Part shown: positions 48,924-60,391 of the stretch, in pieces
Position numbering within the stretch: the first letter of the stretch is position 1
Layout of the letters: the number at the start of each line of letters is the position of its first letter
Assembly (NCBI GenBank): GCA_948144175.1
Contig: CANXME010002337.1
Coordinates: 1,596,001-1,660,000, forward strand
Reading direction: 5' to 3'
Source of the DNA: Closterium sp. NIES-65
Taxonomy: Eukaryota > Streptophyta > Zygnematophyceae > Desmidiales > Closteriaceae
DNA: 64,000 nucleotides
Program-made: the position numbers and the translations under genes
Notes under the pieces: model-generated
Database searches by the model: none
What the model saw: the letters and a program-made list of their open reading frames with translations, nothing else
Told to the model about the DNA's origin: nothing

Positions 48924-51900
48924 CTACGCATGACTAGAACCTGTGTCAACAAGGCCTAACTGCACACAACACCTCTGGTGGTCACAAGGCGGAAGCGCCT
49001 TGGTGAAGATGTCTGCAGTGTTGGCCTCGGACTCTACAAACTCGAAGCGAGCCTGTCCACGCCTCTGCAACTCTCGCAGAAGAAAGTACCTGACGTGAAT
49101 GTGCTTCACTCTGCTCTCCAGTCGCGGCTCACGACAGAGGAGGATCGACGCCTTGTTGTCAGTAAACAAGGTCGGTGCAGAGCTCGGCCGCTCACCAAGG
49201 TCGGCGAGCAAGAAGGTCAACCACCGTAACTCCTGTGCCGCCATGGCACCAGCGTAAATCTCAGCCTCAGCTGTAGAGGTCGAGACAGAAGAGGAGCGCG
49301 TGGAACGCCAGGAAACAGCTCCAGAACCCAGACTGAAACAGTACCCCTGAGTAGACCTGTGAGTCTCAGCGTCGTCAGCGTAAGAGGAGTCACAGTGACC
49401 AGTGAGTACGACAGACTGCTGCCCTCCAAGAACTAGCCCCACGCCTGATGTAGTCGCTAGGTACTTCGCCACCCTCACAGCTGCCGTCCAGTGAACAGGA
49501 CGGTGTCTCCCTGGCGCAACAAAGCGCGCAAGGATGCTGAGAGGGAAGGCGAGGTCCGGGCGAGTACAAGTCATCAGGTACATGAGGCAACCCACAAGCT
49601 CTGCGTAGGGACCACTAGGCTCAAACGGCTCGTCAGGAAAGGGACCAGTGAGTCTGTGGTCAACAGCTAGAGGTGTGCGCTGTACGGTGGAGTGCTGAAG
49701 CCCGAACCGCTGAAGGACCTGCTGCACCATGTGTGACTGTGAGAGTGTAATGGTGCGAGCGGCTCTGTCCCTGGTGATCTGCAGGCCAAGGTAGTGGCGC
49801 AGCTCACCAAGATCAGTGCACGTGTGTCTCTTCTGCAGTTCGGACTTCACGTCTGCCAAAGCAACCCTGTCCGAAGTGGCGAAAACGAGGTCGTCGACGT
49901 AGACCAGGACAAAGAACGGTGTGGAGCCACGACGAACGAACAGCGACGGGTCGGCAGAAGACGGCTGGAACCCAAGGTCAGAGAGGGTAGAACGCAGAGT
50001 GTCGTGCCACTCACGAGGGGCCTGGCGAAGACCGTAAACAGGTCGCCTCAGCCTCCACTGGGTCCCAGGAGGGAAGGTGCCAGTGAAGGCCGAGGGACGA
50101 CGCAACCAGACCTCCTCGTGTAGGCTGCCCTGAAGGAAAGCAGTGGAGAAGTCGAGAGAGTGTAACTCGTAGTCTCTCTGTGCTGCTACGTGTAGTAACA
50201 CCCGAAGAGTGGTCATCTTCGGGGTAGGTGCGAAGGTCTGAAAGAAGTCAACTCCCTCGCGCTGACTGAAACCTCTAGCCACGTAGCGCGCCTTGAAGAC
50301 CGGGGGAGATCCCGGTGGCCGCTTCACCCTGTAGATCCACATGCCGTCGACTACGTTCGCCCCAGGGGGGGGAACCTCATCGACGTAGGTGCCTGTGGAT
50401 CTGTAGGAGGCCATCTCTGCGTCCATGGCAGCTCTCCACTGAGAGGCCCAAGGCCCTGACACTGCCTCAGCGTAAGTGCGAGGAGTCGGAATGTCAAGGG
50501 CGTCGGGGTCACCCTCAGGGGCGAGGAGCATGGCACAGAGATGAGGGGAAGCGGCCGCCAGGAACTCTAGCTCAAACTGCCTGTCCTCTAGGGCGTCACA
50601 GCCAAGGGCAGACACACCCCCGACGGCCAGAGGACTGGTAGGAGGAGCAGCCACAAGCGTGGTGGCGTAGTCAAGGCGGCGGGTAGAGGCAAAGTCAGTA
50701 ACTGCGGCAGTAAGAGCGGACACAGAGGACACAGAGGCACGAGGGTGAGTAACAAGAGAGGCGAGAACACGAGAGAGAACAGGACGGTACGTGCGGTAGT
50801 AGTCAGTGACAGGAGTAGGAAGCGACACAGTGAGGGCCGACTCAGGAGGAGACGGAAGCACAGACTGAGACGGACGAGGTGGACTAGAAAGAAGGAAGGC
50901 AGTACGAAGGTCAGTGAAGGGAACAGGAGACGAGGGACGAGCACGAGGGGAGCGACGAGTAGCCCAAGAACGAGACGGAGGAGGAGAGGACAAAGGCGGA
51001 GAACTGGGGAAAACAGCGGGGGAGGAGTCAGGAGGAGGAAACGTGGGACCGTAGACAGGAGGAGAGGCGGAGGAGGGAGGAGAAGGGGAGGGGAGACCAA
51101 GGATCCGAAGACCCGAGACAGGAGGAGGAAGTGGCTGCTGCTGCTGCGGCTGCGACTGCTGCTGCTGCGGACGCGGCTGCTGCTGGGACTGCTGCTCCTG
51201 CGGGTCCAGCTGCTGCTGCTGCTGCTGCTGCTGCTCCTGCGGCTCCAGCTGCTGCTGCTGCTCCTCCAGCCGCTGTAACTCCCTCTCCTCTCTCTCCAAC
51301 GCCAGCTGCTCGTCACGGGCACGGCGAACACGAGCCTGGTGCCTAGTCGGGTAGGGGGTGGGGGGGTGGAGTAGTGTCCGAAGCAGCGGCAGCTCCAGAG
51401 TCCACCTCAGAAGAACTAGGCGCACCACCCCCAGAGGCAGCACTAACACCAGCTCCAGAACCAGGCTCACCTGAACCCGAAGGAGGCGCACCCTCACCCC
51501 CAGACGCAGCACCCCCAGTGTCCGCGCGGCCAGCACCAGCTCCCGGACGACAAGAGTCCTCTGCACCCACCGGGTCAGCTCCAACTCCAGAACCAGAAAC
51601 TCCAGCTCCAACCCCAGCTCCAACTCCAGCACCCCCAGAACCAGAAACTCCAGTGCCAACTCCAGCTCCAACTCCAGCTCCAACTCCAGCACCCCCAGAA
51701 CCAGAAACCGGTACAGGAACAGGCGCCGCACCAACCTCTCGAGAGCTAGCACCAGCGGCACGCTGCGAGGAGGACTGTGGGGAGGGAGGCTGTACCGGAG
51801 GGGCTACCGAAGGAGGAGGGGTAGCCTGGGACACACCTGACGGGGCTGGACCAGGGGGGGGAGGCTGTACCGGGGGAGCAGGAGGGGGAACGGCAGTCAG

Positions 51901-53005
51901 GAAGAGGGGGGGAGGAGGAACCGGGAGACCTCGACTGGGGTACCTGACGTAGTACGGAGTGGACTCCTCGAAACGGACGTCACGGGAGTCAAAGAACCGG
52001 TGAGAGGGAGGGTGGTAAAAGGTGAAGTCAGAGGAGTCCTCAGGGAAACCAAGGAAGACACAGGGGACGGCACGAGGCGAGAGCTTGTCCGCGGAGGTGT
52101 CGCGGACAAGAGCCAAGCACCCCCAGACACGAAACCGCGACGCAACACCAGGGGACCCTGTCCAAAGACTGGTCGGTGAAACCTCTGGTCGAGAGACACG
52201 TGGCCAGAGGTTCAGCTGGTGCGCGGCGTACCTGACCGCGTAGGGCCACAGAAAATGGGGGGCACAGGCGTGAGTTAGGGAGGTGCGGGCGATCTCCATG
52301 ACCAGGCCTATGCGGCGCTCAGCAACCCCATTCTGCTGTGGGGACTCTGGAAGCGTCCAGGACTGACGAATGCCCTGCTCGCGACAGAATCCAGCGAGAA
52401 TGCCGGAGCGAAACTCACCCCCACGGTCGGAGTGGAGACAGCTGACACGACGACCACGAGTGTCCTCAGTGGTGAGCAACCACCTGATCAGCGTAGAAGT
52501 CACCTCAGACTTCTTCGCCAGAGGGAACACTGTGGTGTAGCGGGAGAAGTCGTCAACTACCACCAGAAAGTAACGCTCACGCTCAGGGCCTAGACGAGGG
52601 GCTGGGCCCCAGACGTCCAAGTGAAGCGTCTCAAAAGGCTCGGTGGCCGGACGAAGGGAGGAGGAGTGAGGGGTGGCGCGCAGCCTACCCTCGACGCAGG
52701 GACGACACGGCGGCGCAGGCGAGGGCGGCAGCGACGGCAAGACACGTGGGAGGCCTAGGACAAGACGCTGACTAGACATAGCGCGCAGACGTGGAAGGGA
52801 CGGGTGCCCCATCCGGTGGTGCCACAGAACGGTGGGGTGGGCAAGCGACCGGCAGGAGCACGACGCAGCGACTGGAACAGACGTAGGAACCTGACACGAC
52901 ACAGACACCTGGGGGGACGTAGCAACCTGGTGAGGCGCGGGGACCCGAACGGGGGGGGGAACCGGGGGCAGTGGCAGTAGGGGGGGCTGCTGGTGCGGCC
53001 CCTGG

Positions 53006-53056
<51 letters not shown>

Positions 53057-54981
53057 GGCTGCTGCTGCTGCTGCGGCTGCTGCTGCGGCGCACGCGGGCC
53101 AGTGTGAAGAGTGTAGAGACCCGAGCCCGGCTCAGCAGTAAAGGTAGCAAGAGGCTGGTAAGAGTCTCCGTCAACACACACCGCAGTCTCTCCAGAAGGC
53201 TCAAACCACACACCCACGTGCTGACTCACGAGGGGTCGCACGCCCACCAAGTTCCGGGAGAACGAGGGGACGTGAAACCCAGTGAGAGACCCAGAGGGAG
53301 CAGCAGGACACGGTAAAGTGGTAGTGTGACGTGCAGTGACTGGTCCCGTAGTGGGATCAGCCAACGCTACAGAAACAGGCGCAGGAAGTGGTGTAAGTGT
53401 CGTGCTGTCCCGAAAGAAGCAGTGGGAGGCTCCAGAGTCCAGTGTGAACGACAGCGAAGCGTCCTCTGAGGTAGTCGCTGGTCTAGAGTCTACACAAGTA
53501 CCTACACTAGCAACAGGCAACTGAGCAAGACTAGCACCTAAGCTAACAACACCAGAGTAAACAGAGTCAGAAACACTAGAGTCAACAACAGCATACATAG
53601 CATGAGGAGCACTAATCAGATCAACTAACTGCTCAGCAGAAATGCCCCACAGAGCGGAGCCGTAGCGCTGAACCAGAGGAAGCCAGTCAGGAGCAGGACC
53701 GCCAACCCCGTAGGTCAACCGGACCGTGTCAGTGAGCTGAGCAAAGCACTGACCAGGGGGGTGAAAGCGGCCACAAGGGTGGCCCCGACGAGGACCTGTC
53801 TGAACCTGGTAGGGGCAGGGAGGGTAAGCAGCACCGCGCTGGGGCTGACGCAGCCCCGACCCCGGAGCCAGCTGCTGACGCTGCTGCTGCTGAGGCTGTT
53901 GGGAGGAAAGGGGCTGCTGCTGCTGCTGAAGGTGCTGCTGACGCTGAGCCTGGTACCACGCCGCTGCTCCACCTAGCGGGGCCGGCAGTACAGGAGGCGA
54001 CTGACGAGCTCGAGGGTCGCCGCCACCAGCAGGTGCAGTGGAGTCACCAGCCGCTGCACGAGGGGTCTCTCCAGACGCTGCACTCCCACCACCGCCAGTC
54101 GCAACAGCACCCCCACTACCTCCGCTACCTCCGCCTCCACCTCCACCGGAACCACCTTTCTTGCCCCCCCTGCCGCGGGACCGCGACGCAGTCGTAACAG
54201 CAGCCGCAGTCGCGTCAGTAGCGGCTGTGGCAAGAGAGGCAGTGAAGGTGGGTAACTGCGGGACTGTGCACCCGTGGAAGAGTGGGGGGGACACAGTACC
54301 AGAGGCGGCAGCTACCGAACGAAGGTTGCTCTCGACGTCCTTGAGTGCAGACTCAAGGACCTCGATAGTCAGCTCACTATGGTGCTTCAGCAGAAGCGCG
54401 TCACGAACGGAGGCAAGGCGGTCAGGGAGGCTAGTGGCGATGAAATAGACAGTAATCGCCATGGGGGGAGGAAGCAGTGCAAGCTGTGCCTCAGTGCAAG
54501 CAGCGCGGTAACTAGCGTCGAGCGAGCGGAGGTGAGCAATCAAGTCAGCAGAGCGCTCAAACGAGGCAAGATCAGGAAACAGGAACGGGAGGAAAAGACG
54601 GCCGAGAGAGACAGTAGCGGGAGTAGAGTAGCGGGCCTTAATCGCAGTGAGGTACGCAGCAGCGGTGCGAACCTGAGTAAAGTGGACCTCCTCGGACTCA
54701 GGGAGGAGGCTGCTGAGTGCGATGCAGGCCGCAGCGTCACGCGACGTCCAAGCCGTCCGGTCAGCGCGCTGACGGGCAAAGCGAGCCGTAGCAGCGTCGT
54801 CAGGAGCAGGGCCTAAAGCGGTAGGCTCGGGGGGCTCGGGGAGGTCACCAGTAGCGTGTGACCAGAGGGTCTCGCCCCCCTGGACCTGACTCTCTAACAG
54901 ACGACGAGCGCGAAGAAGCCAGACGGAAAAGTCAAGGGGTCTACCGTCAGCGTCGAAACGAAGAACTCGCGGAGTCGCCAT
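48924..54981 (-). pseudogene. copia element 2 gag-pol, one frame change
   Basis: Starts MATPRVLRFDADGRPLDFSV. Gag carries a stretched knuckle (CPYQVQTG...CGRFHPPGQC). Then protease TLDSGASHCFF, a poly-Gln stretch, and integrase with HHRMGHPS, HLDVWGP, HSDRGGEF and QQNGVAERR. The frame ends at 51343 in a C-rich linker. RT-RNase H continues in the +1 frame from before that point (YVDDLVFAT, GHCDSSYADD, AEAEIYAGAM) to the stop at 48924. Apart from this single frame change, every domain is intact, so the element may be active if the shift is an assembly error in the GGGGGGG run near 51360. Confidence 0.9.
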
Positions 54982-55139
54982 AGTGAGAACCAACGCGAAC
55001 GAACAGGCGAGTAACAACCGGGGGGGAAGAGGACTCAGTCGCAGCGGAAGAGCGGGCTAGGGCGACGGGCCAAAACGTAGGGTAGGGCAACGGGCCAGGG
55101 CCTAGGGTAGGGCGACGGGCCAGAGCCTAGGGAGGGCGA

Positions 55140-55640
55140 CGGGCCAGGGCCTAGGGAGGGCGACGGGCTAGGGCCTAGGGAGGGCGACGCGACGGGAGAA
55201 AGGGCGGGAGCGACGCGACGGGGCAGGGCGACGCGACGGGACAGGGCGACGCGACGGGGCAGGGCGGCGCGACGGAGCAGGGCGACGGGACAGGGCAGGG
55301 CGACGCGACGGGGTAGGGCGACGCGACGGGACAGGGCGACGGGACGGGACGGGACGGGACAGGGCGACGCGACGGGACGGGACAGGGCGACGCGACGGGA
55401 CAGGGCGACGCGACGGGACGGGACAGGGCGACGCGACGGGACAGGGCGACGGTACGGGACAGGGCGACGCGACGGGACAGGGCGACGGGACAGGGCAGGG
55501 CGACGCGACGGGACAGGGGGGGAACAGGCGGGCGCGACGCGACGGGGGGAACAGGCGCGACGCGACGGGGGGAACGGGCGCGACGCGACGGGGGGAACGG
55601 GCGCGACGCGACGGGGGGAACGGGCGCGACGCGACGGGGG
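55140..55640. repeat. 18-bp-type tandem repeats in copia 2 leader
   Basis: Units such as GCGACGCGACGGGACAGG between the 5' LTR and gag. They parallel the leader repeats of element 1 and yield Arg/Pro-rich spurious ORFs. Confidence 0.9.
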
Positions 55641-55773
55641 AGATGATGCTAGGCTCGGTACTAGGCGCGGTAACAACTAAACTGGTACGAACGAGAGGTA
55701 GGATCAGGCTCGGGAGGTACGAACGGAGAACGGAGGAACGGGATCCCACAGGATCCTAACCTAGCTGATACCA

Positions 55774-55883
55774 TGTCAGAATGAGGAATGGATGTGGCAT
55801 TGATGTTGGTTGGGGTACATATGACAAACCCTAACTTCTGTACCCCCTAAGACAAACCTCACTACAGGCTACAACATTTGACA
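55774..55883 (-). repeat. 5' LTR of copia element 2
   Basis: 110 bp, apparently identical to 48610-48719, bounded by AGGCG. Confidence 0.95.
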
Positions 55884-58143
55884 AGGCGTGCACGCTGATG
55901 CTCAACCTCCAGCTTATAACTTGTGCTTTGAGAGTCTCAAGCGCAGCTTTTGACGGCCTTTCAAAAGCAAACGCTGGGCTTCCTTGAGGTGTACGAAAGT
56001 TCATTGTCACAACGAGAACCAGACCTATGAACCGAAATCTTCGCACTCCACCACTAATTAACTAACTAGGCTAGGCCAAAAACCGCGGACCAAAATCTTC
56101 GCAGAAATATATGATGGGGTAGCAGCAGCCACTTCAGCCAAACGAAACAGCAGATTTGGCCAGACGCAATTCGAGCCGCGGATAGCTGTTGAGTCATAAG
56201 CAGCAGAAACCCATCTCAACCGATTCTAAAAACTACAAACAAACACCCAACCACGTAGTTGCCCAACCTAACCCACACGTCAATTAGGGCGCGTGTCTTT
56301 TGCTGTAGACGTTCGGCAAAAAAATTGAGCTTTTGCAAGTAACCTGTTTCCGCACAATTCGTTAAGTTTTTCGCAAGGGAGTCGTGTGTCTTCAAACTGT
56401 GGAATGGAAGTTGGATACAAACTAAAGTCGACCTCGCATGCGGATTTTTACGTTGACGTTATTCCAATCGTGTGTTCTTCTGCACACGCACGAAGATTAC
56501 CGAGATTCACGACAGTCACGAGGTAAAGCCTACAGTGTTAGCGAAGCTGTATTCGCGAACGAACAGCTGTACGAATCTAGATAACCTACGAAAATTTAGC
56601 GCGACTCGTTATGTAATGTATAAAGTTGAACTTCGAAAGTCGAATTTTGTTGTTCCATGCGCGACTCGGGCTTGTTAACACTGCTCCTCGACCACCGAAA
56701 GTCTAGATAGTCGAGCACAGGTCGACCAAAGTTATGTGAAAGTTCAACAAAAAAACATGAACTTCAACCAAATTTGCCAAAGACACGCGTCCTTAGGTCC
56801 GCCCCTCCAAACCTCAAACTTTCTCTGCACACAAATCAAGTCGCGCTCGGCTTTGCGCGCGACATTCTGAACGATTCGTCGGTTTGAAGTTTTCGCGTCG
56901 CAAGCGTGTTACAGACATCTATTGTTACCCAAAAAGGACGAGTTAAGTATTGATTCAAGGGGAATTAACAGAGGGTTGTTTTCCAATCAAATGATGACTA
57001 CCGAGCTAACATCTTGGCTGAAACATGTGAGATCATATTTGCCCCTCACAATACACAGATGGAGCCAAGTGACAACACGCGCGGCTGCCATGCATATTTT
57101 CAATCCATATTCAGCCTTTCCTTGCTAGTTCAGCCGCCTTTTTCTCCCTGTATCTCATACCCAGGCTAGATTATTAGCCTATTTAGTGATGGAATGAGTC
57201 TAAATGTGCAATTTGTGCTACCGGTACCTAAGTCTGTGAAACCAGCTGCCTCAAAACCAGTCTTGGGACCTTTGACGCACATAGTTGTGAAGAATCAAAA
57301 TTGGAGCGTGATTGGAGGTGGAGGGGTGCATCTAACCTAAATGTCGTAACACCTGAATTCTACGAGCTTTAAGGTTCTAGGTTTAGAGACAGGGTAACTA
57401 GGAAAGCATGAGGGACGTAAACGTGGGCTAACGAGAAAGAGAAAGGAACGAGTCAATAGGCTGGGTGGGAGAACATAGACTCGGAACAATGTATGGAAGA
57501 GCAGGCGCGCGCAACATACAGGAGGAGAGACAGAATACGGGGGGAAACGGAGAGGGGAAAACAGAGGGGGGGAACGGAAAGGGGGGTGCGGGGAGGGCTT
57601 GACAGAGAAAGGCGAAAGAGGAGGTGTACCGTAAGGGGGGGGGGGCGGAGAGGGAAAGAGGGAGAGGGGTAGACGGAGGGGGGAAAGCGGGGGAATGAAG
57701 AGGGGTGACGTAGACGGGGAGATGAAACAGGGGAGATTGAGAGGGAAAGGACTAGGATGATGGAGAGAGGCCGAAGGTGGAGGAGAGAACAAGAATACAT
57801 ACATGACGAGTTAGAGAGAGGGGAAAAGCAGGGTGTGGGTGGGCGAGGCGGGGCAGGTGATACCAGAGAAAGGAGGATTCGGAGGAAGATAACGGCAGGC
57901 GACAAGACCAAAAGAAAGAGAAAGTGGACTATGATCTGTTTGAGAGAAAGGGTTCAAGTTGGTGCCAGTTGTCCTTAGGACGCCATTGTCACAATGTGTC
58001 GAGTAGTTTATCGCATCAAACGGAGTTGGCCAACGAACGTAACGATTTTGAGTTACAGCAATGTTAACGAGAACAAGGTACTTCATTAAAAAAATGCGAA
58101 GAGCAGAACAAAAAATGCTTCTTATTTTTCTCAAACAATCTAT
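55884..58143. other. intergenic region, no gene seen
   Basis: About 2.3 kb without a supported gene. It includes an A/T-rich part (56000-57400) and a purine-rich part (57480-57830) that yields spurious Pro/Ser ORFs on the minus strand. Confidence 0.4.
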
Positions 58144-58611
58144 TTACGTCACCAGCTGGAGGCTGAGCAGCTCCTCTTCGGGAATGACGCGGATTTTACA
58201 GTCGGACTTCGGGTATGACGCGCACATGAGCGCGTAGCCCTGCTCCATGACGTCATCGCTCAGCATGCCTTCTGATTGGTCCACCTCACCCGAGATCAGC
58301 TTCGCAGGACATGTCATGCACACGCCGAGCTTGCAGTCGTGAGGGAGATCCAGACCAGCGTCAATCGCGGCGGAAAGAATTGTCTCATCCTCGGGAATCT
58401 CGAGAATGTGTGTTTTTCCCTGATGCTCGACCTCCACCTTATGTGCGTGCACAACAAACCGCCTTCTCCCGCCGTTTGAAGCGCTGAGAGCGTTGGACCG
58501 GATCGGCCCGCTGAGGACGCGTGGACAGGCGACGAAGTTGGATTTCAGAACTGTGGAGGAGACGAGTCCCGCGACCGGAGTCACGGTCATGTGCAGCCGG
58601 CACGCAGCCAT
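58144..58611 (-). CDS. FDC1: FdC1-type plastid 2Fe-2S ferredoxin
   Basis: A single-exon gene of 155 residues. A transit peptide (about 1-55, ending RRRFVVHA) precedes KVEVEHQGKTHILEIPEDET, then the plant-type cluster ligands in CKLGVCMTC and LMCASYP. The C-terminal tail CKIRVIPEEELLSLQLVT is diagnostic of FdC1, a minor plastid ferredoxin with a C-terminal extension that in Arabidopsis accepts electrons from photosystem I but reduces NADP poorly. All four cluster cysteines are present. The start is the only Met before the transit-peptide-like sequence. Intronless, unlike its neighbours. Confidence 0.92.
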   Translation of the reverse strand: MAACRLHMTVTPVAGLVSSTVLKSNFVACPRVLSGPIRSNALSASNGGRRRFVVHAHKVEVEHQGKTHILEIPEDETILSAAIDAGLDLPHDCKLGVCMTCPAKLISGEVDQSEGMLSDDVMEQGYALMCASYPKSDCKIRVIPEEELLSLQLVT

Positions 58612-59165
58612 GGCGAACGACTATGGATTGCTTCACGGAACGAGAATCCAGGGACGGAGAGCAATCCACTAAGTTACAATCGTAGGAAGTGCGAGAAAAA
58701 AGGGTGAGTGAATTCAACAAAAGTGGAAGCGGTAGAGGACTCCAGTAACTAGGAGGTCCAGAGTCAGGACATATGCGATGAACGGCATCGCAACATTCTG
58801 GGATGGGTAATCCATGGCAAGGTTCAAGGGGCTGCCAGGGAAGGGCCACGTCATCAGTGGAAAGCCGAGTGGTGTAGCCTCTGCTGGCAGGAACGCAATC
58901 CAATTTTACGACGTGGCGCACTCGAGCCACCAATGGGAGGCCAAAGGTTTCCGCAAAAGCGCACCACGAAACTTGAGGTGATATATGCTGCTGCGACACC
59001 CACAGAGAACAGATTGTAATTGTAGCAATAACAGACAGCAATCCATGGATTGGATGCCTATGGTAATTTGCATTTCTTTGCAGCTGAGAATCTTGTGAAC
59101 GAAAGGTGAATCATAGATGAGGGTTAACAACTTATAAAAGCGTTTTACACAATGTACCACCACCC
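58612..59165. other. FdC1 promoter region, no gene seen
   Basis: Sequence between the FdC1 start and the uL15c stop codon, both on the minus strand. No supported ORF. Confidence 0.4.
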
Positions 59166-60358
59166 TTATGCAGTAACTCCCTTGGAAGCCAGGAATTCAG
59201 CCATCTGTGCCTGTCTCTTCTCAGCCAGTGCAGGGAGGAACTTCTTCCTGCCAGGTACAACCTCGAGTGTGCAACCAGCAGCCTCAAGCTTTTCCCGGGC
59301 AGCTTCGCTGAAAGAAGCCGCCTTGATGGTCACCTTGGTGGAGATCTCGCCATCACCCAAGATCTGAAGGAAAAAAAGACGGAAGAAATGAGGGAAATAA
59401 GAGAGATGTTAAGAGATGAGGGTAAAAAGAGGGATAGCGCAGGATAAGAGGGGCAAAAGAGGAAAGACCAGTGATGAGAGGAGAAAAGCTAGACATCCAT
59501 TTCCTCCAGAATTCAGGTCCCCCAAACCCACATTCTTGGCCAGTGATGGTGGAACAGAAAGAGTCCACCAACACATGCTTAGGCAGCAGCAACGCATCCG
59601 TTCCACCATGCCCAAACCTCCCCCACGACCCCATACCCGCAGAATCGCCCCCCCTAAGTCCTCCATCTTTCATAATACCAGGCTCTACCTTTAAGAGAGC
59701 CTGTGCCTGGTTCACAACCAGACAGGGTTAGTTAGACCTCCATCCTGGCAAAGAACCGTGTTTAGAGTCGCCCCAAAACACGTCTCTTCCTTCAATGAGA
59801 GCCTGTGCCCGGTTCGCAGTCAGACAGGTTCAGGACTCCATCCCTTACAATGTACTTCACAGAAGCCACCTCGCCTTCCTCCAGCCCCATCTCCTGTCAA
59901 TCCCCCACAGTCAACAAAAGTCAGCAGTAGTCAACGCGAGTCAACGCACCTTGAGTGGCAGCCGGCGGTCGCGGCCAGAGGGGTTGAGAATGCCATCCTC
60001 AACAAGGCTCTCCAGAGACACCTCCTCGCCCTCCTCCAACCCCATCTCCTCCAAATCCCCCACGTTCAGCGTCACATACTTGGGCAGACCCGCGCCCATG
60101 CCCCCCGCAATGCCCTTCAGCTTCGGGAGACGCCTGTACAGGGGCATCTGCCCACCCTCGAACCCGTGCCTCACGCCCGGCCCGGACCTGGACTTCTGCC
60201 CGCGCATGCCGAACCCGCAGCTCGCGCCCTGGCCTGCCGCGTGCCCGCGCCCCTTGCGCTTCTCCTGGCGCCGGGATCCCGGCTGGGGGGCCAGGTTGTT
60301 CAGACGGAACCGCTCTGCACGTGGGGGAGAAAGGGGGAGAAGAGGCAAGATGCGGGGT

Positions 60359-60391
<33 letters not shown>

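Larger units (their letters stand above)
48610..55883 (-). mobile_element. Ty1/copia LTR retrotransposon 2
   Basis: Complete element of 7,274 bp on the minus strand. The 110-bp LTRs (48610-48719, 55774-55883) begin TGTCAGAATG, end TTTGACA and appear identical. They are flanked by target duplication AGGCG (48605-48609, 55884-55888). The primer-binding site (minus TGGTATCAGCTAGG, 55760-55773) abuts the 5' LTR, and the polypurine stretch CTATGGGGGTG (48720-48731) abuts the 3' LTR. The coding relationship to element 1 is clear, but the LTRs differ. Confidence 0.95.

Noticed and set aside
50588-51331. Ser/Arg/Leu-rich ORFs overlapping copia element 2 pol
   Set aside because: Shadow frames of the pol linker with CTG/CAG runs.
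55035-55749. Ser/Arg/Pro-rich ORFs near copia element 2
   Set aside because: Leader repeats of the element, as in element 1.
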